A stretch of 64,000 nucleotides of DNA from Ridgeia piscesae (GCA_025642075.2 JAODUO010000039.1:83501-147500); one strand, 5' to 3'. Numbered from the stretch's first letter, positions 40,501 through 50,929 are shown. Notes: generated by a model not told the origin, from the letters alone. Numbers and translations: made by a program.

Positions 40501-43500
40501 GTAACATTGACGGTGGACATTAGTAACATTTTCTTTTATCTGATTGAGTGTACAGTACTGATAGTGATAACACATGTTGTTATGGACGCCAGTAGACCTG
40601 TTGTTTTGTGCTTGCAAGCTGATAACAACTTGTAAGTAATTACACTTGTATCTATTCACACATATTTTACTAAGCTTATTTCCAAACAGCGACATGATTA
40701 TATACTGCTCTTAGAGGTTTCAAGTATAATTGAGATAAGCAATATAATTCCACAGAATTAGTCATTCAGCAGAGGTGACTGATCCGGCAAAACCTGGCCC
40801 AGGTATGACATTATTCTGGTATTTTGACAGATTGGTTTGAGCAGCAAAAAAATAGGTTTCTCTTGTGTTTGAATTGATAAAGAGTTGCAAATAACTTGTA
40901 TGTTTCTCTTGTCAATTTGTCATTTCATAGGAACTTCGCATCTGTTTAAACCGGTTGGGTTGGCATAAATGCCGATATTCTGTTTTGTATCGAATCAAAT
41001 TTAGACTAGCTACAGTGACACAATGTACCCTTTCTACTCAACAACCAGCATATTTGGTCAGTCTCGTGAATTATTCTGATATCCCCAGGAACATCAGATC
41101 ATCCGTCTCCCAACCCGTCTCCCAGCCCGTCTCCCAACTACTTTTCATTCCTCAAACTAAGCTCAATACTGGCAAACCTGCTTTCTCTGTAGCTGCATCC
41201 AACATCTGGGATCATCTCACTGTCGCTATAAAACTATCTGATACTGTAGTCAATCTTCACAATCCAACCCTAAACCTTTGGCAGTCTTTTTTATGATATT
41301 TATGGACCAACCTGATTCACAATCATAGAAGTTTGTTGTTATTAGTTTATTCAGGTTGAAATAAAGACATTTAAAGAAGATTACTTGGTACTCGGTTGGT
41401 GATTTCATGGCTTTTTAATGATTATGTATTATTTACTCTATCCTGTGTTTTATGATCTTAAATTTAGAGTTTTGTTTTTCTGCAGTTAATGAAAATTTGA
41501 GTGTTTATTATATGCCAGGTTTTTATTGTTTTGGATTTTTGTAATGCTATTTATTATGTTTTTTTGTCACTTCGAACAGGTTAAGCTGCAGTTATAGGGC
41601 TTGTAAATGCTCTAATTATTATCATTCAGAGCGCAGTGGCTCAGGGGTAGACGTTCGGACTAAAAGAATCTGGGTTGAATTCTGTGCTGCCATGTTAAAC
41701 CATAGGCAAGTTTTTTCACTCTACATTGCTCCAGTTCATTCACCTGTATGAATGAATACCTGGCTACAGACAGTGGTAGATATTTGTATGAGCAGCATTC
41801 GTGCATTCATTGCAGCGTGGCAGGATGCTTCCCAGAAAGGTTGAGATGGTGTTTGGTAGAACAGGTCTGAACTGAAGTGTACAGTGCTTTGAGCAGGCGT
41901 GACGATTGGGTGCTGCGCTATATAAGAACTTACCTTTACTTTGTATCATTCAGGGTGAGGCAGCGAGCAGCCTGTTGAGCAACGAGGCCATCCAGAACAT
42001 GGTGGGGTTTGTGGAGATGTACGGGACTCAGACCGCTGCCCTGGATGATAGTCTGCATGGACTGGAGCAGGACATTGCCAGGCTCCAGGAGTCGATGGAG
42101 GCAATCCGCAGAAACCTGCAGCAGATGAATGTCACTACTGTGATGAACGAGACCAGGTGAGTGTCACATGACTGTGTCTGTATTTATTACTGGTAGTATA
42201 CAGATATATACGTTGCTCCAACAGCCAGAGTTACCGTAAATTCTGTATTTCTAACCGCACCTCTAATTAAAGCCACACCCCCCGACTTTTGATCTAAATC
42301 CTGAATTTATTCCGTGCCAGTTGTTGACTTGTTGCAGGCAAAACCCTTATTTGAAGCCGTACCCGGCCTTTGAGCCAAGACCATTTAATACAGCATGTGA
42401 CATACTGTCATGGCGCATGCAATTAGGAAACATTTTAATGTGTTTCATAAAAAGTCATAATTTTGCTAATAATGATCATAAATGAATCACCGAAAGACTC
42501 ACTGTTGTGATGCATTGATAACTAAGACGCAATATGTATTTTCATCGGAATATTACTATGTGAATTTTGACAAAAACAGGAATATATAACCAGTGTATAA
42601 GAATTTCACTGTATATGTTGTTGACAGGGTACTGTGTGTTGTTGACAGGGTACCGTGTGTGTTGTTGACAAGGTACTGTGTGTTGTTGACAGGGTACCGT
42701 GTGTGTTGTTGACAGGGTACCGTGTGTGTTGTTGACAAGGTACTGTGTGTTGTTGACAGGGTACCGTGTGTGTTGTTGACAAGGTACTGTATGTTGTTGA
42801 CAGGGTACCGTGTGTGTTGTTGACAAGGTACTGTGTGTTGTTGACAGGGTACCGTGTGTGTTGTTGACAAGGTACTGTGTGTTGTTGACAGGGTACCGTG
42901 TGTGTTGTTGACAAGGTACTGTATGTTGTTGACAGGGTACCGTGTGTGTTGTTGACAAGGTACTGTGTGTTGTTGACAGGGTACTGTGTGTGTTACTGGA
43001 TGTCAACAAGGACACAGACATCCAGCTGAAGATATCGTACGTTGTCTCCAAGGCAATGTGGTCACCAAAGTACGACCTGCGGGTTTTCAGCAAGGACGGA
43101 CAGATGAAGGTAAGAATAAGTTAATTCAGTCTGTAGGAAATGTGGCTGCCGTCTTCTTAGTCATCATCTTGCATGGGTATCGCTCTGAAATATTTCACAA
43201 CATAATTATATATTACCATATTTATCAGAAGGTTCTGTGCATGTGTTCATATTGTTGTCAGTGTCTTCAGTGATACTGCGGTGGATTTAAAAGCTAAAAT
43301 GTCACAGTGGGTAAATAATAGTAATAATAAATAACTTCTATGGTGCCAACATTCTCAGAATCCGAGCGCAGTGGTGCATTTTCCTTTTCAGCTCATTGTC
43401 TTAATGAAATGGTCCCCAGGTGTTGTGGATTTGGGGCTGGTGATTGCATTTGTCTAGTACATCATGGCAGGTGACCTTGCAAAACTCTTTGCCAGCAAGT

Positions 43501-46500
43501 TCCTGTACATGTAGATGTATGTTATAAGGAATACAGGCTGGTGGCTCACAAGGCTGGGGCGAATTGGTAAATATATCAGGATTCCTTGATTTCGAGGGTT
43601 TCACCTTGGACTTCCTGCAACTCATGCGTGGGTTGGATGAGTGTGTTCACTGTTGCAAAGTCAGGTATGAATTTGATTGAAATAAATTCGATGCAATGTC
43701 TATGGAATCTCCCAGGGGTGGTGTTTGTGTAGTCGCCATCTGTGGCTAGTAAGGATGTGAGTGACTGATTGAAACGGCCACTCGTGTGTTGCATAGATCT
43801 TCTACTATGGCATCGTGCAGCAGACGACAGGAGAGGACTGGACCGACACACGACTCATCCTCTCCACCGCCATGCCCAGCGTTGGAGGCAACATTCCCGA
43901 GCTCGACAGCTGGAAACTTGGCTTCAAGCCGAGGCAGTACGTATGCAAACACGGATGTTACAAAGTGGATAGAATTGGTTGCAATAAACCTACTTTAATG
44001 CTTATCATCCGTCTGTCGTATACAACTTGTCTTATACTTACTGATTTTGAGATTAACCGACCATGGTGTCTTGATGACACTCTGGCCTTGGTTTCAAGGC
44101 GAAATTACCTTATTATTTTACCCACTGGTATTCAGGTGGTTGATATTCTCGTCTATACTGCATTAGTACTACCGTATTGTCCCTAATAGATGCGCACTAC
44201 CTATTAGACGCCCACCCCTTTTTTAAATGTGAAACACTCAATGAAAATTTATTTGAGTGACGCAAAAATGCAACAGAGTAGACGCTACAATTATTAGCAG
44301 AGATGGCGCTCAGACCAATGCTATTAGAAAATAACAATTGTGGGTAGGGCAACCGAACTGTTACTGGTGAGACTTTCGTAAATAAATATATGGTAAATGT
44401 AAATGCTTACAAAGAGGGCTTTTATTTTATGGTACTATCAGAGAGAGGCCATCATGTGCATCAAACAAATGGCGGTTTTGTTTACGTTGGATTAAACGCT
44501 GACTGTTCGCGTAGTCTTTAAATGACAACAACGAAACAACATACGGTGCCAGTTGCGTATTTTTTTGCATCAATCAAGACAAACAATTACAACAAATTCG
44601 ATGGAATTATGCAAACAAATTTGAGTAGAGACAAAGTCGAGATTGTCATCCGTTTCACTCCATTCCAGACGAATCACCTGCGGGCGCGGAATGCGACTGG
44701 CATCAACCGACTTCGATAAGTCAGAGTAATTGTTTTATAAATACACATTCAGGCATATGTGTTAATTAATAAGCTTTGCTTCTATCGATAAATCAGACAG
44801 TTGACAATTAGAATAATTGCGTCTGTTATCGACTCGTGGTTTTATAGACTATACAGTTCTAATAAGGACCACGTACATCGTTATTGACATCGATATCGTG
44901 TATCAACACTGATTTGCCGTTTCAGATGCACATCCAATCTATGTTCACATTACTACATTTATTTAACATTGTTAAAACAATTTGAAGAACACGTAGATTG
45001 TACTGAAAGCATTATGCAGTAATTTTTTTTATTTAAAAGTATGTCTCGGGTCATTCACTTGGAGGCACTGTACATATGCGTAGTTCAGTGGTGCCACATT
45101 GCCGATTAGTTATCTACTCTGTTTAGAAGCCGATATATCGGGTGACTACATTCGTCCCACTTTTGATAAAGTAATAGACGCGCACTGCGTGTCTATTAGG
45201 GACAATACGGTAATTCTTGCGGGAGAGATTTTAGAAAGTTGTGTGGCGTGCGTAATTCAAGTTGGATGTGTGTTGTACATACAACTCATGATCATTGCAG
45301 AAACTTTTTCACACATATATCTGTTCGTAACGAAAACTGTCGAGTAGGTAAAAACGTGAACACACCCACTCACACATTGGCGGTTTTGTTTTGGTTAGAT
45401 AGCTTGTTTCAGTTTGAACACAGAACTGCATAGAAATGATTGCTAGAACAGTAGTGTTATTCCATCAATGAGGTGTCGTTTCTGCGTAGGCCAAAAGTGT
45501 CGAAAAGCAACAGTTTCCTGAGGAAGGCACCAGCGCAGATGGCCAAGATGCGCCAGGCGATCACCAAGAAGAGGGCAGCACCAGCCGTTGAGCTTGTAGA
45601 AGACGCTATGTTCGCTGGCCAAGAGTCTTACGAGGAGTCAGATGAATTTGAGGCTCTTCCTATGGCCTCACCTATGGCCTCAAATCAGGCCCAGGTAAGC
45701 AGGCTTAGGACTGATACAGGGTCAAATGGAGGATTGTCAAATATGCCTACAAATACATGTACCCCTCATTTAAGACCGCCCCCCCCCCAAATCGGAGTGG
45801 AGCGGTCTTAAATGAGGGGTGGTCCCTCGTGAGGGGTTTGGTTATATTCAGTAGTTCCTGTTCGAGTGGTAAAATTGGAGCAGATATTTTGTTAAATAAT
45901 ATGTTATATATTGTTAAATAACATCTGATGTATTGTTAAATAACATCTGATATAATGTTAAATAACATCTGAAGTATTGTTAAATAACATCTGATATATT
46001 GTTAAATAACATCTGATATATTGTTAACTAACATCTGATATATTGTTAAATAACATCTGAAGTATTGTTAAATAACATCTGATATATTGTTAACTAACAT
46101 CTGAAGTATTGTTAAATAACATCTGATATATTGTTAAATAACATCTGATGTATTGTTAAATAACATCTGATATATTGTTAACTAACATCTGCCGTTTGTG
46201 GCTAGGTGAAGGAAAACGTCACGAGCACTATGTACGAGATCCCCCGCATTGCCACCATCCCGTGTGACAATGTTGGCCACAAGGTGTCCGTCGCAATCGT
46301 CAACCTTGAACCGACCTTCCAGCACGAATGTGTGCCGAAGAAGTCGTCACATGCGTTCCTGCGAGCCCACGTCAAGAACACCTCACCCTACGCTCTCCTC
46401 GCGGGCCCGTCAAATATCTTCCTTGACAATAACTTCATCGCAAAGGTACAGTGTTCACCAAATGTAATGCTGCCAAAATGTTTAGCAGTAGGGTGATAGT

Positions 46501-47621
46501 ATTCTGTGTTAACGTATACAAGATATCAATGGAAGCATCATTGGGAACGTACTGTTTTATATGTGGTTTAAACTTGTCTGATGGGAGGAAAGCGTTATTA
46601 TTACTTGTGTTAGTATTTGTCTGCATTCTGTTACATGATTCATTGAGAAAGCAAAATGTTAATTCGTCTCCAGATCCAAATTTCAGGTTAGACAGATATT
46701 TCAAGTGCACAGTCCTTTCTACGGCAGCTAAATGAGCTGGTCTCTCTCATACAGTACCACCATACGTAACTAAACAGACAGCCATGTAAAGATGTCATTG
46801 CTCACTTGCAGGCTGACCTGAAAGGCTGTGAGTCCATCGGAGGAATTTGACTGTTCCCTTGGCGTTGACCCCGCCGTCAAGGTTGTCTACAAGCCAGTGC
46901 ACAAGTTCCGTGAGCAGTCAGGCTTCATGGCGAAGCACGTGACGTTTACGTACAGACAGGAGATTGAGCTGAAGAACACGCGTCAAGATGACATCACGGT
47001 TCATGTTGTTGACCAGCTGCCCCAGAGCATGGAGGAGAAGATCAAGGTAGGCACATGACCGTGGTCATGTGACACGGAAGATATATTTCCATATCAGGAC
47101 ACATTAATATAAAAAGTATAAATTGTGTGCATCTTTATATTAATACACAAACTTTGAATTAAATATTGTAAATGCATCTCGTCACAGATGCCTTGTCCAC
47201 TGGCTCAAACCATCTGCTTCTGATCGGCCAATTAATAACATGTTTAAGGATACACAACAAAAGTTATTTACATACACATCTATTATGATACCAGCCACCT
47301 TATGTTTTTCATTCCTACCTGAGGAGTTTACTAGTGATTCGTTCTCCAGATGGTGCAACTAGAAACCAGTGGTCGGTTGGTCCACGTGTGCCTGTGTGTG
47401 AGTTAGTAAACTCATGACTACTTCCTGAACTTGTACGTGTGTCACAGGTGAAACTGTTGGAGCCGGACGTGAAGCCAGCAGACAAGCACAGCGTCGCCAA
47501 GCCGGTGCGACTCACCGCACAAAACAACATAGAGTGGGAGGCAAGCATTGGACCCGGGGAGACGAAGGAACTCGTGCTTAAGTACTCCGTGGAATATCCC
47601 GCCGGAGAAGAGATTCTGTAG
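25225..47621 (+). CDS. DUF4140/DUF4139 domain protein, F37C4.5-like (nine exons)
   Basis: Exons: 25225-25679, 39475-39712, 41954-42156, 42980-43109, 43797-43936, 45490-45694, 46206-46445, 46812-47046, 47448-47621. All have GT-AG borders, and phases join exactly through exon 7. The product is about 670 residues. Residues 1-105 are a Lys/Glu/Ala/Pro-rich tail. From ~107 a DUF4140 domain begins (ESVVVYLDRAEVCRSL, then GEHEIIIKDM). Exon 2-3 residues ~165-300 are coiled-coil-like. From exon 4 the DUF4139 domain follows (ISYVVSKAMWSPKYDLRV, GEDWTDTRLILSTAMPSVGG, YEIPRIATIP, and a C-terminal NIEWEASIGPGETKELVLKY). The family includes C. elegans F37C4.5 and bacterial mucoidy-inhibitor A homologues; its biochemical role is unknown. 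No signal peptide or membrane segment is seen, so it is probably cytosolic. Exon 8 has one extra base after ADLK. Three introns end in tandem arrays, and intron 2 ends in a SINE. Confidence 0.92.
30055..30170. repeat. Inverted repeat in intron 1
   Basis: ATATTTCTACCTGTCCA (30070-30086) is exactly complementary to 30134-30150. Flanking ACCCATCCA and GGATGGGT extend the match imperfectly to about 50 bp per arm. It is probably a foldback element. Confidence 0.65.
30660..30900. repeat. Degenerate ~45-bp tandem repeat
   Basis: Recurring GAGGCTTACAAAAAACC, AACTGCCCC and TGAGG(T/A)TTA phrases appear about five times with many differences. Confidence 0.45.
34424..34550. repeat. (TA)n-(GA)n microsatellite
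   Basis: A TA run interrupted by GGTTATATG, followed by a GAGAGA run and GGGGAGAGGG variants. Confidence 0.9.
34950..35045. repeat. Short tandem repeat, ~20-bp unit
   Basis: About four copies of a GTCCACTGGGCAACTTTCCA-like unit, followed by unique sequence. Confidence 0.6.
36071..36398 (+). mobile_element. Full-length tRNA-derived SINE
   Basis: The head has an A box-like TTGGCTCAGGAGTAAAGC and a B box-like AGGTCGAATCCTG, the internal pol III promoter of tRNA-derived SINEs. The body shares GTTAAACCTTGGGCAAGTTC, CAGTGATGGATATATGTACG and TGACTGGATGCTTCCCAGAG with the other copies. The tail is CTGCGTTATATAATAACTTA then TCTTTATTTTATTTCTTAG. It has the same strand as the host gene and sits directly before the 33-bp array. 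Confidence 0.88.
36436..39464 (+). repeat. 33-bp minisatellite forming the 3' end of intron 1
   Basis: About 90 units with consensus CTGTATTCACCTAACTGACT followed by GTGTTGTTGTCTC. The first third is strictly 33 bp; later units mix 30- and 33-bp forms. Each unit has branch-point-like CTAAC and CTGAC followed by a T/G/C tract and contains no AG. Reading the array, I find AG only in two early variants (AACAGACTG, near 36476 and 36734). The last unit decays into GTTGTTGTGCCATCAG, the acceptor of exon 2. Because 33 is a multiple of three, a spurious 396-residue - strand ORF (EYRRQQHSQLG repeats) runs through it. Confidence 0.97.
39713..41628 (+). other. Intron 2 body with LINE fragment
   Basis: Non-coding apart from the LINE relic at 40981-41298. 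A short CACGCACG run lies at 40017-40047. Confidence 0.5.
40981..41298 (+). pseudogene. LINE ORF2 C-terminal relic
   Basis: Reads VLYRIKFRLATVTQCTLSTQ, then QPAYLVSLVNY, then LLFIPQTKLNTGKPAFSVAA and SNIWDHLTVAI. This is the familiar C-terminal tail of CR1/Jockey-like ORF2 (YRIKFKLATLTYKAL...GQPAYL...PRTKL...AFRVAAP.IWNSLP). A VSQP tetrapeptide is expanded three-fold by local duplication. A retroelement-like 3' tail (CTCTAATTATTATCATT) ends at 41627, directly before the SINE. Confidence 0.85.
41629..41940 (+). mobile_element. Full-length tRNA-derived SINE abutting exon 3
   Basis: The head GAGCGCAGTGGCTCAGGGGT (A box) and GGGTTGAATTC (B box) is followed by the family body. The tail is CGCTATATAAGAACTTACC then TTTAC. 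The acceptor of exon 3 (CAG ending at 41953) lies about 13 nt beyond the SINE end, in sense orientation. Confidence 0.92.
42225..42420. other. Possible transposon end in intron 3
   Basis: Text TACCGTAAATTCTG, then ACCGCACCTCTAATTAAAGCC resembles the style of the ACCGTATTGTCCCTAATAGA ends of the element at 44172. Only a loose resemblance, with no partner end found. Confidence 0.25.
42612..42980 (+). repeat. ~44-bp dimeric array duplicating the exon 4 splice acceptor
   Basis: Units alternate between GTTGTTGACAGGGTACCGTG and GTTGTTGACAAGGTACTGTG. The real acceptor of exon 4 (TTGTTGACAG then GGTACTGTGTGTG) is the last member. I count ten GACAGGG copies (nine decoys and the real one) and seven GACAAGG copies. 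The array therefore repeats the AG itself and the first exon bases. Confidence 0.95.
44172..45210. mobile_element. 1.04-kb non-autonomous TIR transposon in intron 5
   Basis: Left end CCGTATTGTCCCTAATAGA (44172-44190). The right end is its exact complement, with imperfect inverted repeat continuing about 20 bp inward (CGCAC.., TCTATTA). Both sides are flanked by TA (44170-44171 and 45211-45212), the target duplication expected of Tc1/mariner-type insertions. No transposase is recognised inside. Confidence 0.75.
45761..45820. repeat. Perfect 19-bp hairpin in intron 6
   Basis: ACCCCTCATTTAAGACCGC (45761-45779) pairs exactly with 45802-45820 around a 22-nt loop that starts with a C9 run. It lies about 65 bp downstream of the exon 6 donor. 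Confidence 0.85.
45908..46191 (+). repeat. 22-bp array ending at the exon 7 acceptor
   Basis: About 13 units of TATTGTTAAATAACATCTGA plus two bases; some carry GTTAACTAAC. The last unit is GTTAACTAACATCTGCCG, then TTTGTGGCTAG, the acceptor of exon 7. TAACTAAC closely matches the strong branch-point consensus TACTAAC and lies about 20-25 nt from the AG. Confidence 0.93.
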
Positions 47622-48858
47622 ATACCAAAGTAGCATCTTCCAACGAGTCGACTCGCATCATCTGTGCAGTTACTTGTTCTTTTAGCATGTTGAGCTGTAG
47701 ATGTGGCCGTATAGTCATGTAGCTTCTAGAGGTTTCTGAGAGGAATTAGCATTGTTTTTTTGAAGTTTTCTGTATGAAGGTGCGCTCGAAAATAACGTTC
47801 ATATTACGTGAGTAGTGATGTAGCTAATGTTCTCAGTAATGGTTGGTAACAGTATTGCAGCGTCGCTGCTAGTTTGAATATATTATTATCGTCAGATAAT
47901 GTTCTAACCGTGGCAGTTGTTATTCATAACTGGAGTTGGATGGTCTTTATTCTTACAGAATGTTCCCTATATGGCATCATTGCGAAAGCGCTTTCGCTGG
48001 TGGGGTTTTACAATATCAGAGTGTGGTTTTTCGGTATATTTCATACTGCATCACTACAATTGTTGGTAGCTTTGTATAAACCCATTTAATTTGATATCAT
48101 ATATCAATCGTGCATCCAAATATTTTGCAAATCCTTAGTCTAAGGAACTGAGTTTAAGGTAGCCGTAAATATACCTTTATTTTACATCTGAAATGTGTTC
48201 AATTTGTTACCCCTTTACAGAGATTTATGAATTCATGATAAAATAGAATAATGCAGAGTTAGACATGTAATATTTTATAATCGCAGTAGAAACTGTTGAC
48301 TTTATAAATTCAGTATATTGTATACATATTGTAATGTTATAACATTGCTTGTTCTTTAGTTTTACCATTAAATTTGTACAGAGAACTTAATAGCGGACAA
48401 TTTGCCATAGCGTACACATTTTTAATGTAGTTATGTTTATACAAATTATGTATATAATATATATTATATATAACGTGTGCGTAACATGACAGCTATTTTA
48501 GCCAATACTGTGTTGTCCCGTTAACAGGTTTTTCTGTTTAACCGATGCATGATTATATATTTTTAAATAAGTAATTATGTAGCTATTAGTAACATTTACA
48601 TATCGGACTGCTGGTAGCAAAAGGCAGCTGTAGCTTAATGAAGAATGCAGATCTGGTTATGTTGAAATGTTTATGCCTATCGCTGACATACATAGTGTGC
48701 CATTTGTTAGTCCAGCAATGTAGGATGAAGAACACATTACAAATTATACATTACATATTATTTTTCATATACAGAATCATGTTAATAATATTAAGGTTTA
48801 GTACAATGTTTGCCTATTTACTGTATTTAGAGTCACATTTACTATTTCTGCTGTAGTT
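47622..48858 (+). other. 3' UTR of the DUF4139 gene
   Basis: AT-rich non-coding sequence between the TAG stop at 47619-47621 and the best poly(A) signal. Its exact end is not proven. Confidence 0.5.
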
Positions 48859-48872
48859 AATAAATAAATAAA
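48859..48872 (+). terminator. Poly(A) signals of the DUF4139 gene
   Basis: Overlapping AATAAA motifs in TTAATAAATAAATAAATC. A-rich GAAACAAAAAC follows about 25 nt downstream, then T/G-rich GTTGCGTTCTTTTTTGTATG, fitting a cleavage site. Confidence 0.6.
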
Positions 48873-49460
48873 TCTGCCTTGCGGTATATTCTTTGAAACA
48901 AAAACCTCTGTTGCGTTCTTTTTTGTATGGTAAAAAATGGGGTTTGGACTTGCTATAATTACATGCGTGTGTGTGTGTGTGACTGGGTGTACGTGTGCAT
49001 ACTTGCTACAGTTTGAGAACTAGCACTGCATCCTGAGAGGAGTACATTCACATTAAGCGTACAGTATCGTAACAATGCAGGAAACTATCCTAGTAGAGAA
49101 AATCGTTTTGTCGAAACCGTGATAAACTGCGCGTTTTCCTCTGCAATCGGTGATTTGCAGTGTTCCTTGTAATCGCTAGATGGCGCTACTCGACAACCGG
49201 TTTCTCCACATTTCTTCTGCTTCTACCAGATTCAGACCACGTGCAACAGGCTGAACATTACTGCCAGGGTGTAGCGCAGAAAGAAGTAAATGACAATATA
49301 AGAGAAAAATTATGGTGAAAATATGTACAGTGAGAGTTAAAAACAAAAGATTGCTTAAAAGGCGTCAACTATCCCCACTGCTACAACGTTTGCTGGGAGA
49401 TTGTTCCATTCCTTGATGCTTCTGGGGAAGAACGACTGTTGTGCTGGTGATGCAGTGCGG
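48873..49460. other. Intergenic spacer
   Basis: Short TG repeat at 48964-48982. Nothing else recognised. Confidence 0.4.
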
Positions 49461-49461
49461 T

Positions 49462-50700
49462 GTCTGGCAGGACTGGGCTGATGTGTGACGTCTGAGGTGT
49501 AGGTTGGGCAGGAGTGGGCTGTTGTGTGACGTCAGAGGTGTAGGTTGGGCAGGAGTGGGCTGCTGTGTGACGTCAGAGGTGTAGGTTGGGCAGGAGTGGG
49601 CTGCTGTGTGACGTGAGAGGTGTAGGTTGGGCAGGAGTGGGCTGCTGTGTGACAGTGAGAGGTGTAGGTTGGGCAGGAGTGGGCTGCTGTGTGACGTGAG
49701 AGGCGTAGGTTGGGCAGGAGTGGGCTGCTGTGTGACGTGAGAGACGTAGGTTGGGCAGAAGTGGGCCGCTGTGTGACGTCAGAGGCGTAGGTTGGGCAGG
49801 AGTGGGCTGCTGTGTGACGTCAGAGGCGTAGGTTGGGCAGGAGTGGGCTGCTGTGTGACGTCAGAGGCATAGGTTGGGCAGAAGTGGGCCGCTGTGTGAC
49901 GTGAGAGGCGTAGGTTGGGCAGTAGTGGGCTACTGTGTGACGTGAGAGGCGTAGGTTAGGCAGGAGTGGGCTGTTGTGTGACGTGAGAGGCGTAGGTTGG
50001 GCAGGAGTGGGCTGCTGTGTGGCGTGAGAGGCGTAGGTTGGGCAGGAGTGGGCTGCTGTGTGACGTGAGAGGCGTAGGTTGGGCAGGAGTGGGCTGCTGT
50101 GTGACGTCCGAGGCGTAGGTTGGGCAGGAGTGGGCTGCTGTGTGACGTGAGAGGCGTAGGTTGGGCAGGAGTGGGCTGCTGTGTGACGTGAGAGGCGTAG
50201 GTTAGACAGGAGTGGGCTGCTGTGTGACATGATAAGTGTAGGTTAGGCAGGAGTGTCCTGCTGTGTGACGTGAGAGGCGTAGGTTGGGCAGGAGTGGGCT
50301 GCTGTGTGACGTCAGAGGCGTATGTTAGGCAGGAGTTGGCTGCTGTGTGACGTGAGAGGTGTAGGTTGGGCAGGAGTTGGCTGCTGTGTGACGTGAGAGG
50401 CGTAGGTTAGGCAGGAGTTGGCTGCTGTGTGATTTGAGAGGCGTAGGTTAGGCAGGAGTTGGCTGCTGTGTGACGTGAGAGGTGTAGGTTGGGCAGGAGT
50501 GGGCTGCTGTGTGATGTGAGAGGCGTAGGTTGGGCAGGAGTGGGTTGCTGTGTGACGTGAGAGGCGTAGGTTGGGCAGGAGTGGGCTGCTGTGTGATGTG
50601 AGAGGTGTAGGTTGGGCAGGAGTGGACTGCTGGGTGGCGTGAGAGGTGTAGGCTGGGCAGGAGTGGGCTGTTGTGTGACGTGAGAGGTGTAGTTTGGGCT
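49462..50700. repeat. 41-bp minisatellite with CRE-like sites
   Basis: About 30 units of GTGTGACGTGAGAGGCGTAG then GTTGGGCAGGAGTGGGCTGCT. Most units carry TGACGTGA; several carry the perfect palindrome TGACGTCA, the cAMP-response element core. The array lies between the 3' ends of two converging genes. Confidence 0.96.
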
Positions 50701-50892
50701 ATTGGTGGGTTCAAGGGCTGAGCCTTCGGGAACACCGGAATCTACGTTGATTGTGTCAGAAGTCTCCCCTTCCAGAATTACGGACTGGTTTCTTCCATCC
50801 AGGAATGCTTGTATCCAGCGGTTGGTGTTTCTTTTGAATTTTGATGCCGTAGTGGTTCAACTTGTTGAGAAGCCGTACAGTCCATTAATATA

Positions 50893-50913
50893 TTTATTTG
50901 TATTTTTTTTATT
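50893..50913 (-). terminator. Candidate poly(A) signals for the MS4A-like gene
   Basis: Two AATAAA motifs on the - strand (50893-50898 and 50908-50913), about 750 bp past the stop codon. They are weak evidence alone, because AT-rich sequence produces such motifs often. Confidence 0.3.
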
Positions 50914-50929
50914 GCTTTTCGTCCGTTTT

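Noticed and set aside
42542..43093. 183-codon - strand ORF of HGTLSTT repeats
   Set aside because: Product of the acceptor-duplicating array in intron 3.
43797..43940. Donor at TAC|GTATGC (43941) for exon 5
   Set aside because: It would leave phase 0, which does not fit exon 6. The donor at 43937 (GCA|GTACGT) restores the codon CAG across the junction.
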